Shown in pieces: positions 1-9,223 of a stretch of 64,000 bases of DNA. The DNA is from Herbaspirillum frisingense GSF30. GTDB taxonomy: Bacteria > Pseudomonadota > Gammaproteobacteria > Burkholderiales > Burkholderiaceae_D. Within the stretch, counting starts at the first letter, position 1. Every line of letters begins with the position of its first letter. The notes beneath the pieces are model-generated. The model ran no database searches, was not told the DNA's origin, and saw nothing but the letters and a program-made list of their open reading frames with translations. Position numbers and translations under genes: made by a program. The DNA lies in the NCBI RefSeq assembly GCF_000300975.2, contig NZ_AEEC02000024.1:1-64000 (forward strand), read 5' to 3'.

Positions 1-54
1 GTTCGCTTTTTTGTTGGTCGATCTGATTGAAGGTGAACAGGCCTAGCCCTCGCT

Positions 55-840
55 TCAATCCCGGTCCCGGCGATATCCCAGCGCCGACGAAATCTGGTTG
101 GCCGTGCTGACCAGGTCATCCACCCATTCTTCCTGCAGCCGGTCGGCCGGGGCCGAGATCGACAGGCCAGCCACCAGCTTGCCGCTGTCGTCGCAGATGC
201 CGGCGGCCATGCAGCGCACGCCCAGTTCCAGCTCTTCGTTGTCGCGGGCATAGCCGAGGGCGCGCACCATGGACAGTTCGCGCTCCAGCTTGGTCAGATC
301 GGTGATGGAGTTCTTGTTATGCCCCGCCAGCCCGGTCCGGGTGGCATAGGCGCGCACGTTCTTGGGGTCATCCACCGAGAGAAAGAGCTTGCCGGTGGAG
401 GTCAGGTGCAGCGGCGCACGGCCGCCGATGGCACGCACCACCTGCATGCCGGAGCGTTCGGAAAAGGAACGGTCGATATAGACGATTTCATCGGCCTGCC
501 GGACCGACAGGTTGATGGTCTGGTGGGTCTTGCGATGCAGGGCGCGCATGAAGTCCAGCGCCGCCTCGCGCACCGACAACCGGCTCTTGACGATATTGCC
601 CAGCTCCAGCAGGCGCATGCCCAGGCGGTAGGTGCCCGGTTCCACGCGGTCCACGAAACGCTTGACCACCAGATCGTTGAGGATGCGGTGCGCGGTCGAC
701 GGGTGCAGGTCGGTCGCCGCCGACAATTCCTTCAGGCTCACCGGATCCGGGTAATCGGCCAGCGCATCGAGCAGCGACACCATGCGCTCGATGACCTGGA
801 TGGAAATGTGTTCTGTCTCGCCTGCAGCTTCTTTTTTCAT
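55..840 (-). CDS. IclR-family transcriptional regulator
   Basis: The 261-residue product has the IclR layout. An N-terminal winged helix-turn-helix at about residues 35-58 contains [13 protein letters not shown], and a C-terminal effector-binding domain runs from about residue 80 to the end ([25 protein letters not shown]). Such proteins bind DNA as dimers or tetramers and respond to a small metabolite. The gene is divergent from the sulfate-binding-protein gene across a 344-bp gap, so it could regulate that side, but no operator was identified and the effector is unknown. The ATG at 840 is chosen because it gives the normal family length. Confidence 0.9.
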   Translation of the reverse strand: MKKEAAGETEHISIQVIERMVSLLDALADYPDPVSLKELSAATDLHPSTAHRILNDLVVKRFVDRVEPGTYRLGMRLLELGNIVKSRLSVREAALDFMRALHRKTHQTINLSVRQADEIVYIDRSFSERSGMQVVRAIGGRAPLHLTSTGKLFLSVDDPKNVRAYATRTGLAGHNKNSITDLTKLERELSMVRALGYARDNEELELGVRCMAAGICDDSGKLVAGLSISAPADRLQEEWVDDLVSTANQISSALGYRRDRD

Positions 841-1184
841 GGCGCAGCCTGGTGCGTTGCAATATGAGGGTTATACCACAATGTGAAAAGAACAAAAAGT
901 TCGACCGTGCTTTTTTGACCGGCATCATCGCCACATCAAGGTTGTCGGCCGCTTCCGGATACGCCGTGCGGCGGGGCAGGGCGCCCCTCCGGATTGCCGA
1001 ACGCCCGTTTCCTCTTTCCTGGCTCTCCCTGACGTTTGGTTATAAAGACGGGCCGCCTTATTCCGGCGGCTTGCGCTTGCATATCTGTTTTCCGCATATC
1101 GAGAGAAGAAAGTATTCGTTCTTTTCAGGCAGCAGGCTCATTAACCTGTGTGCTCCAAAACAACTAACACTTTCGGGAACGGAC
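841..1184. promoter_or_regulatory. Divergent intergenic region iclR / sbp
   Basis: This 344-bp stretch has no convincing gene. An open frame runs through it into sbp, but that part lacks coding character and sits upstream of a clear signal peptide start. The segment next to sbp is AT-rich (1040-1130, containing TATAAAG and CGCATATCGAG), as expected for a CysB-activated sulfur promoter. No motif could be assigned with certainty. Confidence 0.4.
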
Positions 1185-2198
1185 ATGCTGAAGAACGTCA
1201 TCAAATCGGTCGTCGCCACCCTGGTGCTGGCGCAAGCCGCCCACGTCGCGCAGGCGGCCGATCTCTCGCTGCTCAACGTCTCTTACGACCCGACGCGAGA
1301 ACTCTACGCCGACTATAACAAGGCCTTTTCCAGGTACTGGAAGGAAAAGGCCGGTGACAACGTCACCATCAAGGCTTCCCACGGTGGTTCCGGCAAGCAG
1401 GGCCGTTCCGTCATCGACGGCATCGATGCCGACGTGGTGACTCTGGCCCTGGCCTACGACATCGACGAAATCTCGGAAAAGGCCAAGCTGCTGCCGGCCG
1501 ACTGGCAAAAGCGCCTGCCGCACAACAGCTCGCCCTATACCTCCACCATCGTGTTCCTGGTGCGCAAGGGCAATCCCAAGGGCATCAAGGACTGGGGCGA
1601 CCTGATCAAGCCGGGCGTGTCCGTCATCACTCCCAACCCCAAGACCTCCGGTGGTGCGCGCTGGAACTACCTGGCCGCCTGGGCCTATGCCAAGCAGAAG
1701 GGCGGTAGCGACGACGCTGCCCGCGACTACATCGCCAAGCTCTTCAAGAACGTGCCGGTGCTGGATTCCGGTGCCCGTGGCGCCACCATCACCTTCGTCG
1801 AGCGCGGCATCGGCGATGTCCTGCTGGCCTGGGAAAACGAAGCCCTGATCTCCCTGAAAGAATGGGGCCCGGACAAGTTCGACATCGTCGCACCGTCGAT
1901 CTCCATCCTGACCGAGCCGCCGGTGGCCGTGGTGGACAAGGTGGTGGACCGTCGCGGTACCCGCAAGGTGGCCGAGGAATACCTCAAGCACCTGTATTCC
2001 GAGGAAGGCCAGGAAATCATCGCCAAGAACTACTACCGTCCCATCGATCCCAAGATCGCCGCCAAGTACGCTGCGCAGTTCCCCAAGCTGAACCTGGTGA
2101 CCATCGACAAGGACTTCGGCGGCTGGCAAAAGGCCCAGAAGACCCACTTCGCCGATGGCGGTACCTTCGACCAGCTCTACGCACCCAACAAGAAGTGA
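1185..2198 (+). CDS. sbp: Sulfate ABC transporter periplasmic binding protein
   Basis: The 337-residue protein is a periplasmic sulfate-binding protein feeding the CysTWA importer. A signal peptide of about 24 residues ([20 protein letters not shown], cut after AQA) precedes [17 protein letters not shown], the typical N-terminus of Sbp/CysP. The ligand-loop region [17 protein letters not shown] follows. The ATG at 1185 is preferred over the longer open frame because the signal peptide begins there. The likely partner permease and ATPase genes (cysTWA) lie 7 kb downstream, with the sulfonate genes between. Sbp versus CysP (thiosulfate) specificity cannot be separated by eye. Confidence 0.93.
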   Translation: MLKNVIKSVVATLVLAQAAHVAQAADLSLLNVSYDPTRELYADYNKAFSRYWKEKAGDNVTIKASHGGSGKQGRSVIDGIDADVVTLALAYDIDEISEKAKLLPADWQKRLPHNSSPYTSTIVFLVRKGNPKGIKDWGDLIKPGVSVITPNPKTSGGARWNYLAAWAYAKQKGGSDDAARDYIAKLFKNVPVLDSGARGATITFVERGIGDVLLAWENEALISLKEWGPDKFDIVAPSISILTEPPVAVVDKVVDRRGTRKVAEEYLKHLYSEEGQEIIAKNYYRPIDPKIAAKYAAQFPKLNLVTIDKDFGGWQKAQKTHFADGGTFDQLYAPNKK

Positions 2199-2208
2199 TC
2201 TGAAACCT

Positions 2209-2239
2209 GGCAGGGCGCCGGCCGCGCCAGCTCCCTGCC
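2209..2239 (+). other. Intercistronic stem-loop after sbp
   Basis: GGCAGGG (2209-2215) is complementary to CCCTGCC (2233-2239), and GC-rich sequence fills the loop. No T-run follows, so it is not a standard terminator. It is more likely a 3'-end-stabilising or partially attenuating hairpin that lets the binding-protein mRNA exceed that of downstream genes. Confidence 0.55.
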
Positions 2240-2271
2240 GCTTCCTCCCGCTCAACGCTCAAGCATAAGAC

Positions 2272-2868
2272 ATGACCATCCTGCTCCTGGCCGGCAGCCC
2301 TTCGGCGCCTTCCCGCTCCACCCGCCTGCTGCACCACGTCGGCGACAAGCTGGCCCAGCTCGGCCACCGACATGCCCGTCTGGAGGTGCGCGACCTGCCG
2401 GGCCAGGCCATCCTGCGCGCCGACTGGAACAATGCGGAGATCAAGGCTGCCCTGTCCACGGTGGAGGAAGCTTCGGCCGTGGTGGTCGCCACCCCGGTCT
2501 ACAAGGCGGCCTACAGCGGCATCCTCAAGGCCTTCCTCGACCTGCTGCCGCAGTTCGGCCTGACCAACAAGCTGGTGCTGCCGCTGGCCACCGGTGGCAG
2601 TCAGTCGCACATGCTGGCGCTGGACTACGCCTTGCGCCCGGTGCTGTCCTCGCTCAATCCTAAGCACGTCCTGCCCAGCATCTACGCCACCGAGGCCCAG
2701 GTGACCTGGAGCGAAGAGCAGGGCCTGGTGCTGGATGCGCCCATCGCCACCCGCGTCGATGAAGGCGTGGCGCAGTTGTCGGCCAGCCTGTTGGCCCTGC
2801 ACAAGGCAGCGCCGGAAGAGTTCCGCGAAATACCGTTCTCGCAATTGCAGTACAGCGTCTCCTACTGA
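2272..2868 (+). CDS. ssuE: NADPH-dependent FMN reductase SsuE
   Basis: The 198-residue flavodoxin-fold protein belongs to the NADPH-dependent FMN reductase family. It supplies FMNH2 to the alkanesulfonate monooxygenase SsuD. The FMN-phosphate loop is LAGSPSAPSRSTRLL at residues 5-19, and the second flavin-binding segment is VVVATPVYKAAYSGILKAFL at about residues 69-88. It heads the ssuEADCBF order known from Pseudomonas putida. The context, with ssuD two genes downstream, supports SsuE over other NAD(P)H:FMN reductases such as MsuE. Confidence 0.93.
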   Translation: MTILLLAGSPSAPSRSTRLLHHVGDKLAQLGHRHARLEVRDLPGQAILRADWNNAEIKAALSTVEEASAVVVATPVYKAAYSGILKAFLDLLPQFGLTNKLVLPLATGGSQSHMLALDYALRPVLSSLNPKHVLPSIYATEAQVTWSEEQGLVLDAPIATRVDEGVAQLSASLLALHKAAPEEFREIPFSQLQYSVSY

Positions 2869-2905
2869 TGCATGCCGACGCAAACTGACATCCCGTATTG
2901 AAACC

Positions 2906-2955
2906 GGCCGGAGTGATCCGGCCTGTCTTGAACGTCTGAACCTTGAACGTCTGAA
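2906..2955 (+). other. Hairpin with GTGA tetraloop plus direct repeat, ssuE-ssuA gap
   Basis: GGCCGGA (2906-2912) and TCCGGCC (2917-2923) form a perfect 7-bp stem closed by a GTGA loop. Immediately downstream, CTTGAACGTCTGAA occurs twice (2927-2940 and 2942-2955), a 14-nt direct repeat with a 15-nt period. Function is unknown. An mRNA stability or ribosome-access element in front of ssuA is plausible. Confidence 0.45.
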
Positions 2956-3011
2956 AAATCATCGGCCGGTGCAGCCGAAGGCCCTCTGCACGCCCAAATC
3001 TGGAGAAAAAC

Positions 3012-3995
3012 GTGTCCGCCAACAAGAACAAGATTGTCCATTCCTCCCGTCGTCGCACGCTGGTCGGCCTGTCGGCCCTGGCGCTGGCGACCGCAACCCT
3101 TGCCCTGGGCGCCGCCGCGGTGCAGGCCCAGGAAGCCAAGGTTCTGCGCATCGGCTACCAGAAGGCGGCCAATACCCTGGTCTTGCTCAAGGCCCACGGC
3201 ACGCTGGAAAAGCGCCTGCAGCCGCTGGGCGTGGAAGTGAAATGGGCCGAGTTCGCGGCCGGTCCGCAATTGCTGGAAGCGCTCAATGTCGGCTCGGTCG
3301 ATTTCGGCTACGTCGGTGAAGCCCCGCCCGTGTTTGCCCAGGCCGCCGGCGCCGACTTCGTCTATACCGCCTACGAAATCCCGACCCCGGATGCCGAAGG
3401 CCTGCTGGTGCAAAAGAATTCACCGATCAAGAGCGTGGCTGAACTGAAGGGTAAGAAGATCGCCTTCAACAAGGGGTCCGACGTGCACTGGCTGGTGGTG
3501 GCCCTGCTCAAGAAGGCCGGCCTGCAATACAGCGACATCCAGCCGGTCTACCTGGCGCCGGCCGATGCCCGCGCCGCCTTCGAACGCGGTGCCGTCGATG
3601 CCTGGGCGATCTGGGACCCGTTCCAGGCAGCCGCCGAAAAGCAGGTCGGCGCGCGGCGCCTGGCCAGCGGCGTGGGCGCGGTCAGCCATCACCAGTTCTT
3701 CCTGAGCGCGCGTCCTTTCGCGGCGAAGAATCCGCAGGTGCAGAAGGTCCTGCTGGAAGAGATCACCCGCGAAGGTGAGTGGGTGCGCACCCATACCGGC
3801 GAAGCGGCCGCCCAGCTGGCGCCCATCCAGGGCCTGGATGCCGACATCATCGAAACCGGCTTGAAGCGCTACGCCCACGTCTACAAGCCGGTCGATGCCC
3901 AGGTGCTGGCCGAGCAGCAGAAGATCGCCGATGCCTTCTATGAATTGAAGCTGATCCCCAAACAACTCAAGGTCAGCGATGCCGTCCTCAAATGA
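3012..3995 (+). CDS. ssuA: Aliphatic sulfonate ABC transporter substrate-binding protein
   Basis: The 327-residue periplasmic binding protein is of the SsuA/NMT1-like family and captures alkanesulfonates for SsuBC. It starts at GTG 3012 with TGGAG just upstream. The N-terminal signal contains consecutive arginines before a hydrophobic stretch ([16 protein letters not shown]), which could use Sec or Tat export. Mature sequence begins near [20 protein letters not shown], the family signature. [20 protein letters not shown] and [12 protein letters not shown] are typical ligand-domain segments. It is followed within 34 nt by ssuD. Confidence 0.92.
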   Translation: MSANKNKIVHSSRRRTLVGLSALALATATLALGAAAVQAQEAKVLRIGYQKAANTLVLLKAHGTLEKRLQPLGVEVKWAEFAAGPQLLEALNVGSVDFGYVGEAPPVFAQAAGADFVYTAYEIPTPDAEGLLVQKNSPIKSVAELKGKKIAFNKGSDVHWLVVALLKKAGLQYSDIQPVYLAPADARAAFERGAVDAWAIWDPFQAAAEKQVGARRLASGVGAVSHHQFFLSARPFAAKNPQVQKVLLEEITREGEWVRTHTGEAAAQLAPIQGLDADIIETGLKRYAHVYKPVDAQVLAEQQKIADAFYELKLIPKQLKVSDAVLK

Positions 3996-4029
3996 TGTCC
4001 ACCCGGTTGCCGCAGCACAGGAGTCAAGC

Positions 4030-5196
4030 ATGAACGTTTTCTGGTTTATCCCCACCCATGGCGACAGCCGCTACCTCGGTACCACCGAAGGCGCGCGCCC
4101 GGTCAGTCATGACTACATGAAGCAGGTCGCCGTGGCCGCCGACACGCTGGGCTACGACGGCGTGCTGCTGCCCACCGGCCGTTCATGCGAAGACGCCTGG
4201 GTGGCCGCCGCCAGCCTGATCGACGCCACCCGCCGCCTGAAATTCCTGGTGGCGGTGCGCCCCGGCCTGACCGCGCCGACGTTGTCGGCACGCATGGCCG
4301 CCACCTTCGACCGCCTTTCCAATGGCCGCCTGCTGATCAACGTCGTCACTGGCGGCGACCCGGTAGAGCAGGAGAGCGATGGCATCTTCGGCAGCCACGC
4401 CGAGCGTTACGAGATTTCCGACGAGTTCCTCAAGATCTGGCGCGAGGTGCTGGCCAAGACCCATACCGGCGAAGAGACCCATTTCGAGGGCAAGCACCTG
4501 CGCGTCAAGGGCGCCAAGGCGCTCTATCCGCCCCTGCAGAAACCCTATCCGCCGCTGTACTTCGGCGGTTCCTCGGACGAGGCCATCGACCTGGCCGCCG
4601 AGCAGGTGGACGTCTACCTGACCTGGGGCGAACCACCGGCTGCGGTGGCCGAGAAGATCGCCCGCGTGCGCGAACGCGCCGCCCGCGCCGGTCGCACCCT
4701 GCGTTTCGGCATCCGCCTGCACGTGATCGTGCGCGAGACCAACGAAGCCGCCTGGCGCGCCGCCGAGGAACTGATCAGCCGCCTGGACGACGAGACCATC
4801 GCCAAGGCCCAGGCCAACTTCGCCCGCATGGATTCGGAAGGGCAGCGTCGCATGGCGGCCCTGCACGGCGGCCGACGCGACAAGCTGGAAGTGAGCCCCA
4901 ACCTGTGGGCCGGGGTCGGCCTGGTGCGCGGCGGTGCCGGTACGGCGCTGGTGGGCGATGGCCCCACGGTCGCCGAACGGCTCAAGGAATATGCAGCGCT
5001 GGGCATCGATACCTTCATCCTCTCGGGCTACCCGCACCTGGAAGAATCGTATCGCTTCGCCGAGCTGGTCTTCCCGCTGTTGCCGCGCCCACAGCGCGAG
5101 ACCCTGCCGGGATTCAACCTGACCGGCCCCTTCGGCGAGATCGTCGGCAACACCGAGCTTCCCAAGGCCGCGCCGGTGCGCGTGTCGGCCAGCTGA
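4030..5196 (+). CDS. ssuD: FMNH2-dependent alkanesulfonate monooxygenase
   Basis: The 388-residue enzyme is of the bacterial luciferase superfamily. It desulfonates alkanesulfonates to aldehyde plus sulfite using FMNH2 from SsuE and O2. The N-terminus [18 protein letters not shown] is diagnostic. Cys53 ([10 protein letters not shown]) corresponds to the conserved active-site cysteine, and FGIRLHVIV carries the conserved Arg and His near the flavin. ATG 4030 is chosen because AGGAG lies at 4019-4023; an upstream in-frame ATG would overlap ssuA. Length matches the family (about 380). Confidence 0.96.
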   Translation: MNVFWFIPTHGDSRYLGTTEGARPVSHDYMKQVAVAADTLGYDGVLLPTGRSCEDAWVAAASLIDATRRLKFLVAVRPGLTAPTLSARMAATFDRLSNGRLLINVVTGGDPVEQESDGIFGSHAERYEISDEFLKIWREVLAKTHTGEETHFEGKHLRVKGAKALYPPLQKPYPPLYFGGSSDEAIDLAAEQVDVYLTWGEPPAAVAEKIARVRERAARAGRTLRFGIRLHVIVRETNEAAWRAAEELISRLDDETIAKAQANFARMDSEGQRRMAALHGGRRDKLEVSPNLWAGVGLVRGGAGTALVGDGPTVAERLKEYAALGIDTFILSGYPHLEESYRFAELVFPLLPRPQRETLPGFNLTGPFGEIVGNTELPKAAPVRVSAS

Positions 5197-5203
5197 GGCA
5201 GGC

Positions 5204-6067
5204 ATGACGAGCGCATCCAATCCGCTGAACAGCGCTACCACCGGCGCCGCCAGCACCAGCACCAGCGCACCCGCCGGCAAGGCCGCCCGTGCGGCTGGCC
5301 GCTCGCCGCGCAAGGCGCGTGGCGCCTGGGTGGGCTGGCTGTTGCCGGTGCTGCTGCTGGCGTGGTGGCAACTGGCCTCGCAGGCCGGCTGGCTGTCCAG
5401 CCGCATCCTGCCGGAACCGTTTGCGGTCCTGACGGCGGCCTGGAAACTGTCGGCCTCCGGTGAGCTGTGGCGCCACCTGGCCGTCTCCAGTGGTCGCGCG
5501 GCCTCGGGCTTTGCGGTCGGTGCCGGGCTGGGCCTGGTGCTGGGCCTGCTCTCCGGCAGCCTGCGTTCGGCCGAACTGCTGCTCGATACCACCCTGCAGA
5601 TGGTGCGCAATATCCCAGCCCTGGCCTTGATCCCGCTGGTGATCCTGTGGTTCGGCATCGACGAGACGGCCAAGCTGTTCCTGGTCTCGGTGGGCGTGTT
5701 CTTCCCGGTCTATCTCAATACCTTCCACGGCATCCGCTCGGTGGACCAGGGCCTGATCGAGATGGCCAGGAGCTATGGCCTGTCGGGCTGGCCGCTGTAT
5801 CGCGACGTGATCCTGCCGGGCGCCTTGCCATCCATCCTGGTCGGGCTGCGCTTCGCGCTGGGTCTGGTGTGGGTGTTGCTGATCGTGGCCGAGACCATCT
5901 CCGCCCAGGCCGGCATCGGCTACATGACCATGAATGCCCGCGAATTCCTGCAGACCGATGTGGTGCTGGTCGGCATCCTGCTCTATGCCTTGCTGGGCAA
6001 GCTGGCCGATACCGCTGCCCGTGCGCTGGAGCGCTTCTGGCTGCGCTGGCATCCGGGCTACCAATGA
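5204..6067 (+). CDS. ssuC: Aliphatic sulfonate ABC transporter permease
   Basis: The 287-residue inner-membrane permease of the SsuBC importer has about six hydrophobic segments after a charged, Ala/Ser/Thr-rich cytoplasmic N-terminus of about 45 residues. The EAA loop that contacts the ATPase is [20 protein letters not shown]. It starts 7 nt after ssuD, and its stop overlaps an ATG in the next frame (ATGA), so expression is operonic. Confidence 0.93.
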   Translation: MTSASNPLNSATTGAASTSTSAPAGKAARAAGRSPRKARGAWVGWLLPVLLLAWWQLASQAGWLSSRILPEPFAVLTAAWKLSASGELWRHLAVSSGRAASGFAVGAGLGLVLGLLSGSLRSAELLLDTTLQMVRNIPALALIPLVILWFGIDETAKLFLVSVGVFFPVYLNTFHGIRSVDQGLIEMARSYGLSGWPLYRDVILPGALPSILVGLRFALGLVWVLLIVAETISAQAGIGYMTMNAREFLQTDVVLVGILLYALLGKLADTAARALERFWLRWHPGYQ

Positions 6068-6087
6068 ATTCGCATCAGGAGAACCGT

Positions 6088-6939
6088 ATGCGTCACGACC
6101 AACAGGAAAATCAGGAGCTAGGCCGCGCTGCCGGTCGCGGCGTGGGCTTGAAGCTGCGCGCCGTGTCCAAGGCCTTCAGCGGTCGCACCGTGTTGCACGA
6201 CATCGATCTGGACATCGCCCCCGGCGAATTCGTCGCCATCGTCGGTCGCAGTGGTTGCGGCAAGAGCACGCTGCTGCGCCTGGTGGCGCAACTGGATGCA
6301 GCCAGCGGCGGTGAGGTGGTCTATGAACACGATGCCGGCGGCGAACCCGAAGTGCGCATCATGTTCCAGGATGCGCGCCTGCTGCCCTGGAAGCGGGTGC
6401 AAGCCAATGTGGCGCTGGGGCTGCCCAAGCAGCACGCGCCGCTTGCCCTGCACGCCCTGCAGCAGGTCGGCCTGGATCAGCGCGCCGGTGAATGGCCGGC
6501 GGTGCTCTCGGGTGGCCAGCGGCAACGCGTGGCCCTGGCCCGGGCGCTGGTGCACGACCCGCAATTGCTGTTGCTGGACGAGCCGTTGGGTGCGCTTGAC
6601 GCCCTGACCCGCATCGAGATGCAGGCCCTGATCGAATCGCTATGGCGCGAGCGCGGCTTCACCGCCTTGCTGGTGACCCACGACGTACAGGAAGCGGTCG
6701 CCCTGGCCGACCGCGTGCTGCTCATCGAAGACGGCCGGGTGACGCTGGATCAGCGCATCACGCTGGCCCGCCCACGCTCACGCGGACAGGCGCAGTTTGC
6801 CGCGCTGGAAGAAGCCATCCTGGCGCGCGTGCTGCGTCATCCTGGCAGCGACGCCAATGCCATCCACGATGGTGCCACCGCAGAACTGGAGCCTGCTTTT
6901 GTCCCACGCGGTGTGCAGCAGGTGCAGTGGGCGGTCTGA
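6088..6939 (+). CDS. ssuB: Aliphatic sulfonate ABC transporter ATPase
   Basis: The 283-residue ABC ATPase has Walker [10 protein letters not shown] (residues 53-61), the Q-loop in [11 protein letters not shown], signature [15 protein letters not shown] and Walker [22 protein letters not shown] is typical of SsuB/TauB/NrtD importers. ATG 6088 is favoured by the AGGA at 6077-6080. An alternative in-frame ATG at 6064 overlaps the ssuC stop but lacks a ribosome site of its own. Confidence 0.93.
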   Translation: MRHDQQENQELGRAAGRGVGLKLRAVSKAFSGRTVLHDIDLDIAPGEFVAIVGRSGCGKSTLLRLVAQLDAASGGEVVYEHDAGGEPEVRIMFQDARLLPWKRVQANVALGLPKQHAPLALHALQQVGLDQRAGEWPAVLSGGQRQRVALARALVHDPQLLLLDEPLGALDALTRIEMQALIESLWRERGFTALLVTHDVQEAVALADRVLLIEDGRVTLDQRITLARPRSRGQAQFAALEEAILARVLRHPGSDANAIHDGATAELEPAFVPRGVQQVQWAV

Positions 6940-7031
6940 GGCCGCACATGATTTGACCGTTTCAGAGAGTCCGACCATTTCAACCCATGCGGCGCGGCAG
7001 GTGCCGACGCCGTTTCATCAAGGAGCAGAGC

Positions 7032-7247
7032 ATGACCATTCAAGCGATCAACGTACGTAACCAGTTCAAGGGCAAGGTCAAGGCCATCATCGAAGGTTCG
7101 GTGGTGTCCGAGGTGGATGTCGAGACCCCGGCCGGTATCGTCACTTCCGTCATCACCACCCGTTCGGTCAAGGACCTGGGCCTGACCATCGGCAGCGAAG
7201 TCGTGGCGCTGGTCAAGGCCACCGAAGTGTCGATCGCCAAGCTGTGA
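7032..7247 (+). CDS. ssuF: SsuF-type molybdopterin-binding (Mop/TOBE) protein
   Basis: The 71-residue protein is a single Mop/TOBE domain (VRNQFKGKVKAII, TSVITTRSVKDLGLTIG, VVALVKATEV). An AAGGAG at 7020-7025 fixes ATG 7032. In P. putida the same-sized ssuF closes the ssuEADCBF operon and is needed for organosulfur use. Stand-alone Mop proteins bind molybdate or similar oxyanions as oligomers. The exact ligand in sulfonate metabolism is not established, so symbol assignment rests on order, size and domain. Confidence 0.85.
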   Translation: MTIQAINVRNQFKGKVKAIIEGSVVSEVDVETPAGIVTSVITTRSVKDLGLTIGSEVVALVKATEVSIAKL

Positions 7248-7310
7248 TCTTTTCCGGCCGCCCATCGGTCAATCTCGCCCGGGCGGCATATTTTTCCAGG
7301 AGCAGGCCCG

Positions 7311-8156
7311 ATGGCATATCAGGCTTTGGATGCTTACCTGGCGCGTCTGCAAGCCACCCAGTCGACCTCGTCCAAGGTCTGGCTGGATGAGCAGGGACGT
7401 GCCGCAGGGCGTTTCTTCAATACATCGCTGACCTCGGCCTTCCAGCCGGTGCGCAGCTTCGAACAGGGCAGCATCGTCGCATGTGAAGCCTTTGCCCGCA
7501 GTCATTCGGCGGTCGATGACGGACTCCATCTCTGGAAGCTGCTCGACCAGGCCGCCAGCGACGACGAATCGGTCGAGCTGGACCGCCTGTGCCGCATGCT
7601 GCACGCCATCAACTATTACCGTCAGGTCGGGCAGGGCGGTCTGGGCGATACCGACGCCCCCGAGCTGCATCTGTCGGTGCATGCGCGCCTGCTGGCCGCC
7701 GTCAACAACAATCATGGCGTGGCCTACCGCCGCATCCTGGCGGCGCTGGAGTTGCCGCACGAGCGCATCGTGCTGCAACTGCCGGTGGTCACGCCCAACC
7801 AGCGCTGGCTGCTCAACTATGTGCTGGACAATTACCGCCGCAATGGCTTCCGCCTCGGGGTCTCGGCCAATAGCCCGCTGGAGGCGCTGGGCCTGCTGGA
7901 CAAGATCAAGCCGGACCTGATCAAGGTCGATGCCCGCGAACTGCCCGATCCCGACAGCGTGGCCTTGCTCTTGCTGCGGGCGGCGGAGCAGGGCGTACGC
8001 ATCTTCTTCAAGCGCGTCGAGAACCGCGAGGTCTTCGACAAGCTGAGCCAGTTCGGCCAGGCCCTGGCCCAGCCCATCCACGCCCAGGGCTATCTGTGGG
8101 ACACCCCTGGTGCAAGACTGCCGGACCAGATATCGGGCATCCGGGATGCGGCTTGA
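7311..8156 (+). CDS. Degenerate EAL-domain protein in the sulfur locus
   Basis: The 281-residue protein has an EAL (c-di-GMP phosphodiesterase) fold from about residue 40 to the end: FQPVRSFEQG, ACEAFAR in place of EALxR, LHLSVHARLL and IKPDLIKVDARELPD. The metal-binding DDFG(T/S)G segment is replaced by LGVSANSPLEAL, so catalysis is unlikely and a ligand- or partner-binding role is more probable. It lies 63 nt after ssuF and 40 nt before a hydrolase gene, on the same strand. A post-transcriptional link between sulfur supply and c-di-GMP is only an inference. Confidence 0.75.
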   Translation: MAYQALDAYLARLQATQSTSSKVWLDEQGRAAGRFFNTSLTSAFQPVRSFEQGSIVACEAFARSHSAVDDGLHLWKLLDQAASDDESVELDRLCRMLHAINYYRQVGQGGLGDTDAPELHLSVHARLLAAVNNNHGVAYRRILAALELPHERIVLQLPVVTPNQRWLLNYVLDNYRRNGFRLGVSANSPLEALGLLDKIKPDLIKVDARELPDPDSVALLLLRAAEQGVRIFFKRVENREVFDKLSQFGQALAQPIHAQGYLWDTPGARLPDQISGIRDAA

Positions 8157-8196
8157 GGCATACTCGGTCTTCCCTATCCTCAACAGCGAGGCCTGC

Positions 8197-8775
8197 ATGA
8201 GTCTGTCGTCCCACGTTTCCCCGGCCCCGGCGCGGCTGTCCGATTTCCGCGTACTGGTGGCGCCGGGCCTGTCCGATAGCGGCCCCGAGCACTGGCAGTC
8301 GCGCTGGCAACGCCTCTATCCGGCCTTCGAACGGGTGCAGCAAGACGACTGGGAAACCCCCGACCTGCCGGCCTGGTCGCAGCGCCTGGGCGAAGTGCTG
8401 GCGCGCGATGGTCGGCCCACGGTGATCGTGGCGCACAGCTTCGGTTGCCTGACCACCGTGCAGCGCACCGCTGCCCTGCTGGCCGAAGGGGGCTCGGCCC
8501 ATCCCATCGTGGCGGCCCTGCTGGTGGCACCAGCCGATCCGGCCAAGTTCAGCGTGAGCTCGGCGGTACGCCACCGGTTGCCGTATCCGGCCCTGGTGGT
8601 CGGCAGCGACAACGACCCCTGGATGAGCGCCGACCGCGCCCGCCACTGGGCCGAGGCCTGGGGTGCGCAGTTCCGCTCTATCGGCCCCCGCGGGCATATC
8701 AATTCCGAGTCCGGCCTGGGCGACTGGACACAGGGCCAGCAATGGTTGCTGGAGTTGCTGGAGCAGATTCCCTGA
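8197..8775 (+). CDS. RBBP9/YdeN-type small alpha/beta hydrolase
   Basis: The 192-residue serine hydrolase is of the RBBP9/YdeN family. The nucleophile elbow is VIVAHSFGCLTT, the N-terminal motif is VLVAPGLSDSGPEHWQ and the catalytic His lies in GPRGHINSESGLGDW. An acidic residue is available in VGSDNDPWM. No signal peptide is present, so it is cytoplasmic. The ATG at 8197 gives the normal family length. The substrate is unknown. In sulfur loci such enzymes are sometimes found with organosulfur genes, but nothing here fixes the reaction. Confidence 0.82.
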   Translation: MSLSSHVSPAPARLSDFRVLVAPGLSDSGPEHWQSRWQRLYPAFERVQQDDWETPDLPAWSQRLGEVLARDGRPTVIVAHSFGCLTTVQRTAALLAEGGSAHPIVAALLVAPADPAKFSVSSAVRHRLPYPALVVGSDNDPWMSADRARHWAEAWGAQFRSIGPRGHINSESGLGDWTQGQQWLLELLEQIP

Positions 8776-8907
8776 GGCTTTTCCCGGCGCCGGGGCAGGG
8801 CGCCAAATGACGGTTTTTGGCTGTAATACCGTTTAGTTCAGAAAAAATCGCCGCGCCAGATGACTTTGGCGCTGCGATTTTGCCTGGTTCTCTTCAAGCC
8901 ATTTGAA

Positions 8908-9032
8908 ACCGTTCGGACTGAGTAGGCCCTTCAGGGCCGTATCGAAGCCTGTCCTGAGCCTGTCGAAGGGGCGCTGCTCGGCTTGTGGCGCGCCTTCGAT
9001 ACGCGGCTACGCCGCTACTCAGGACGAACGGT
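8908..9032. repeat. Extragenic palindromic repeat (125 bp)
   Basis: This sits in the 448-bp gap 8776-9223. Outer arms ACCGTTCGGACTGAGTAG (8908-8925) and CTACTCAGGACGAACGGT (9015-9032) are inverted with 16 of 18 matches. Inner arms CGTATCGAAG (8938-8947) and CTTCGATACG (8994-9003) are perfect. The segment GTCCTGAGCCTGTCGAAGG inside resembles dispersed extragenic repeats seen in many proteobacterial genomes. It has no convincing coding capacity. Confidence 0.75.
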
Positions 9033-9153
9033 CAGCGGTGGCGCAAGCAAAGTCTGAGCAAGCTTTCGGGCTGGCAGCAAGCTTAACTGAACGGCATTGC
9101 GGTTTTTGGCCGCTCTTTATGCGCTTTCCTTCTAAAGGCATGCAAAAAACTTC

Positions 9154-9220
9154 GTTCTCTTTATAACCTGCGAATGCGATTATCGGTCACCTATAGTCGC
9201 ATTTGTAATAAAAAGAGAAC
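9154..9220. promoter_or_regulatory. Nested inverted repeat upstream of cysT
   Basis: GTTCTCTTT (9154-9162) is the exact inverse of AAAGAGAAC (9212-9220), and AATGCGA (9173-9179) pairs with TCGCATT (9197-9203). TATAGT at 9192-9197 could be a -10 box. The arrangement directly before cysTWA suits a CysB-family operator-promoter, and the right arm doubles as a purine-rich ribosome site (AAGAGAA) for cysT. The assignment to CysB is an inference. Confidence 0.5.
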
Positions 9221-9223
9221 GAC

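Noticed and set aside
852-1184. Upstream extension of sbp to 448 residues
   Set aside because: The signal peptide starts at 1185; the added residues have no coding character and would precede an export signal.
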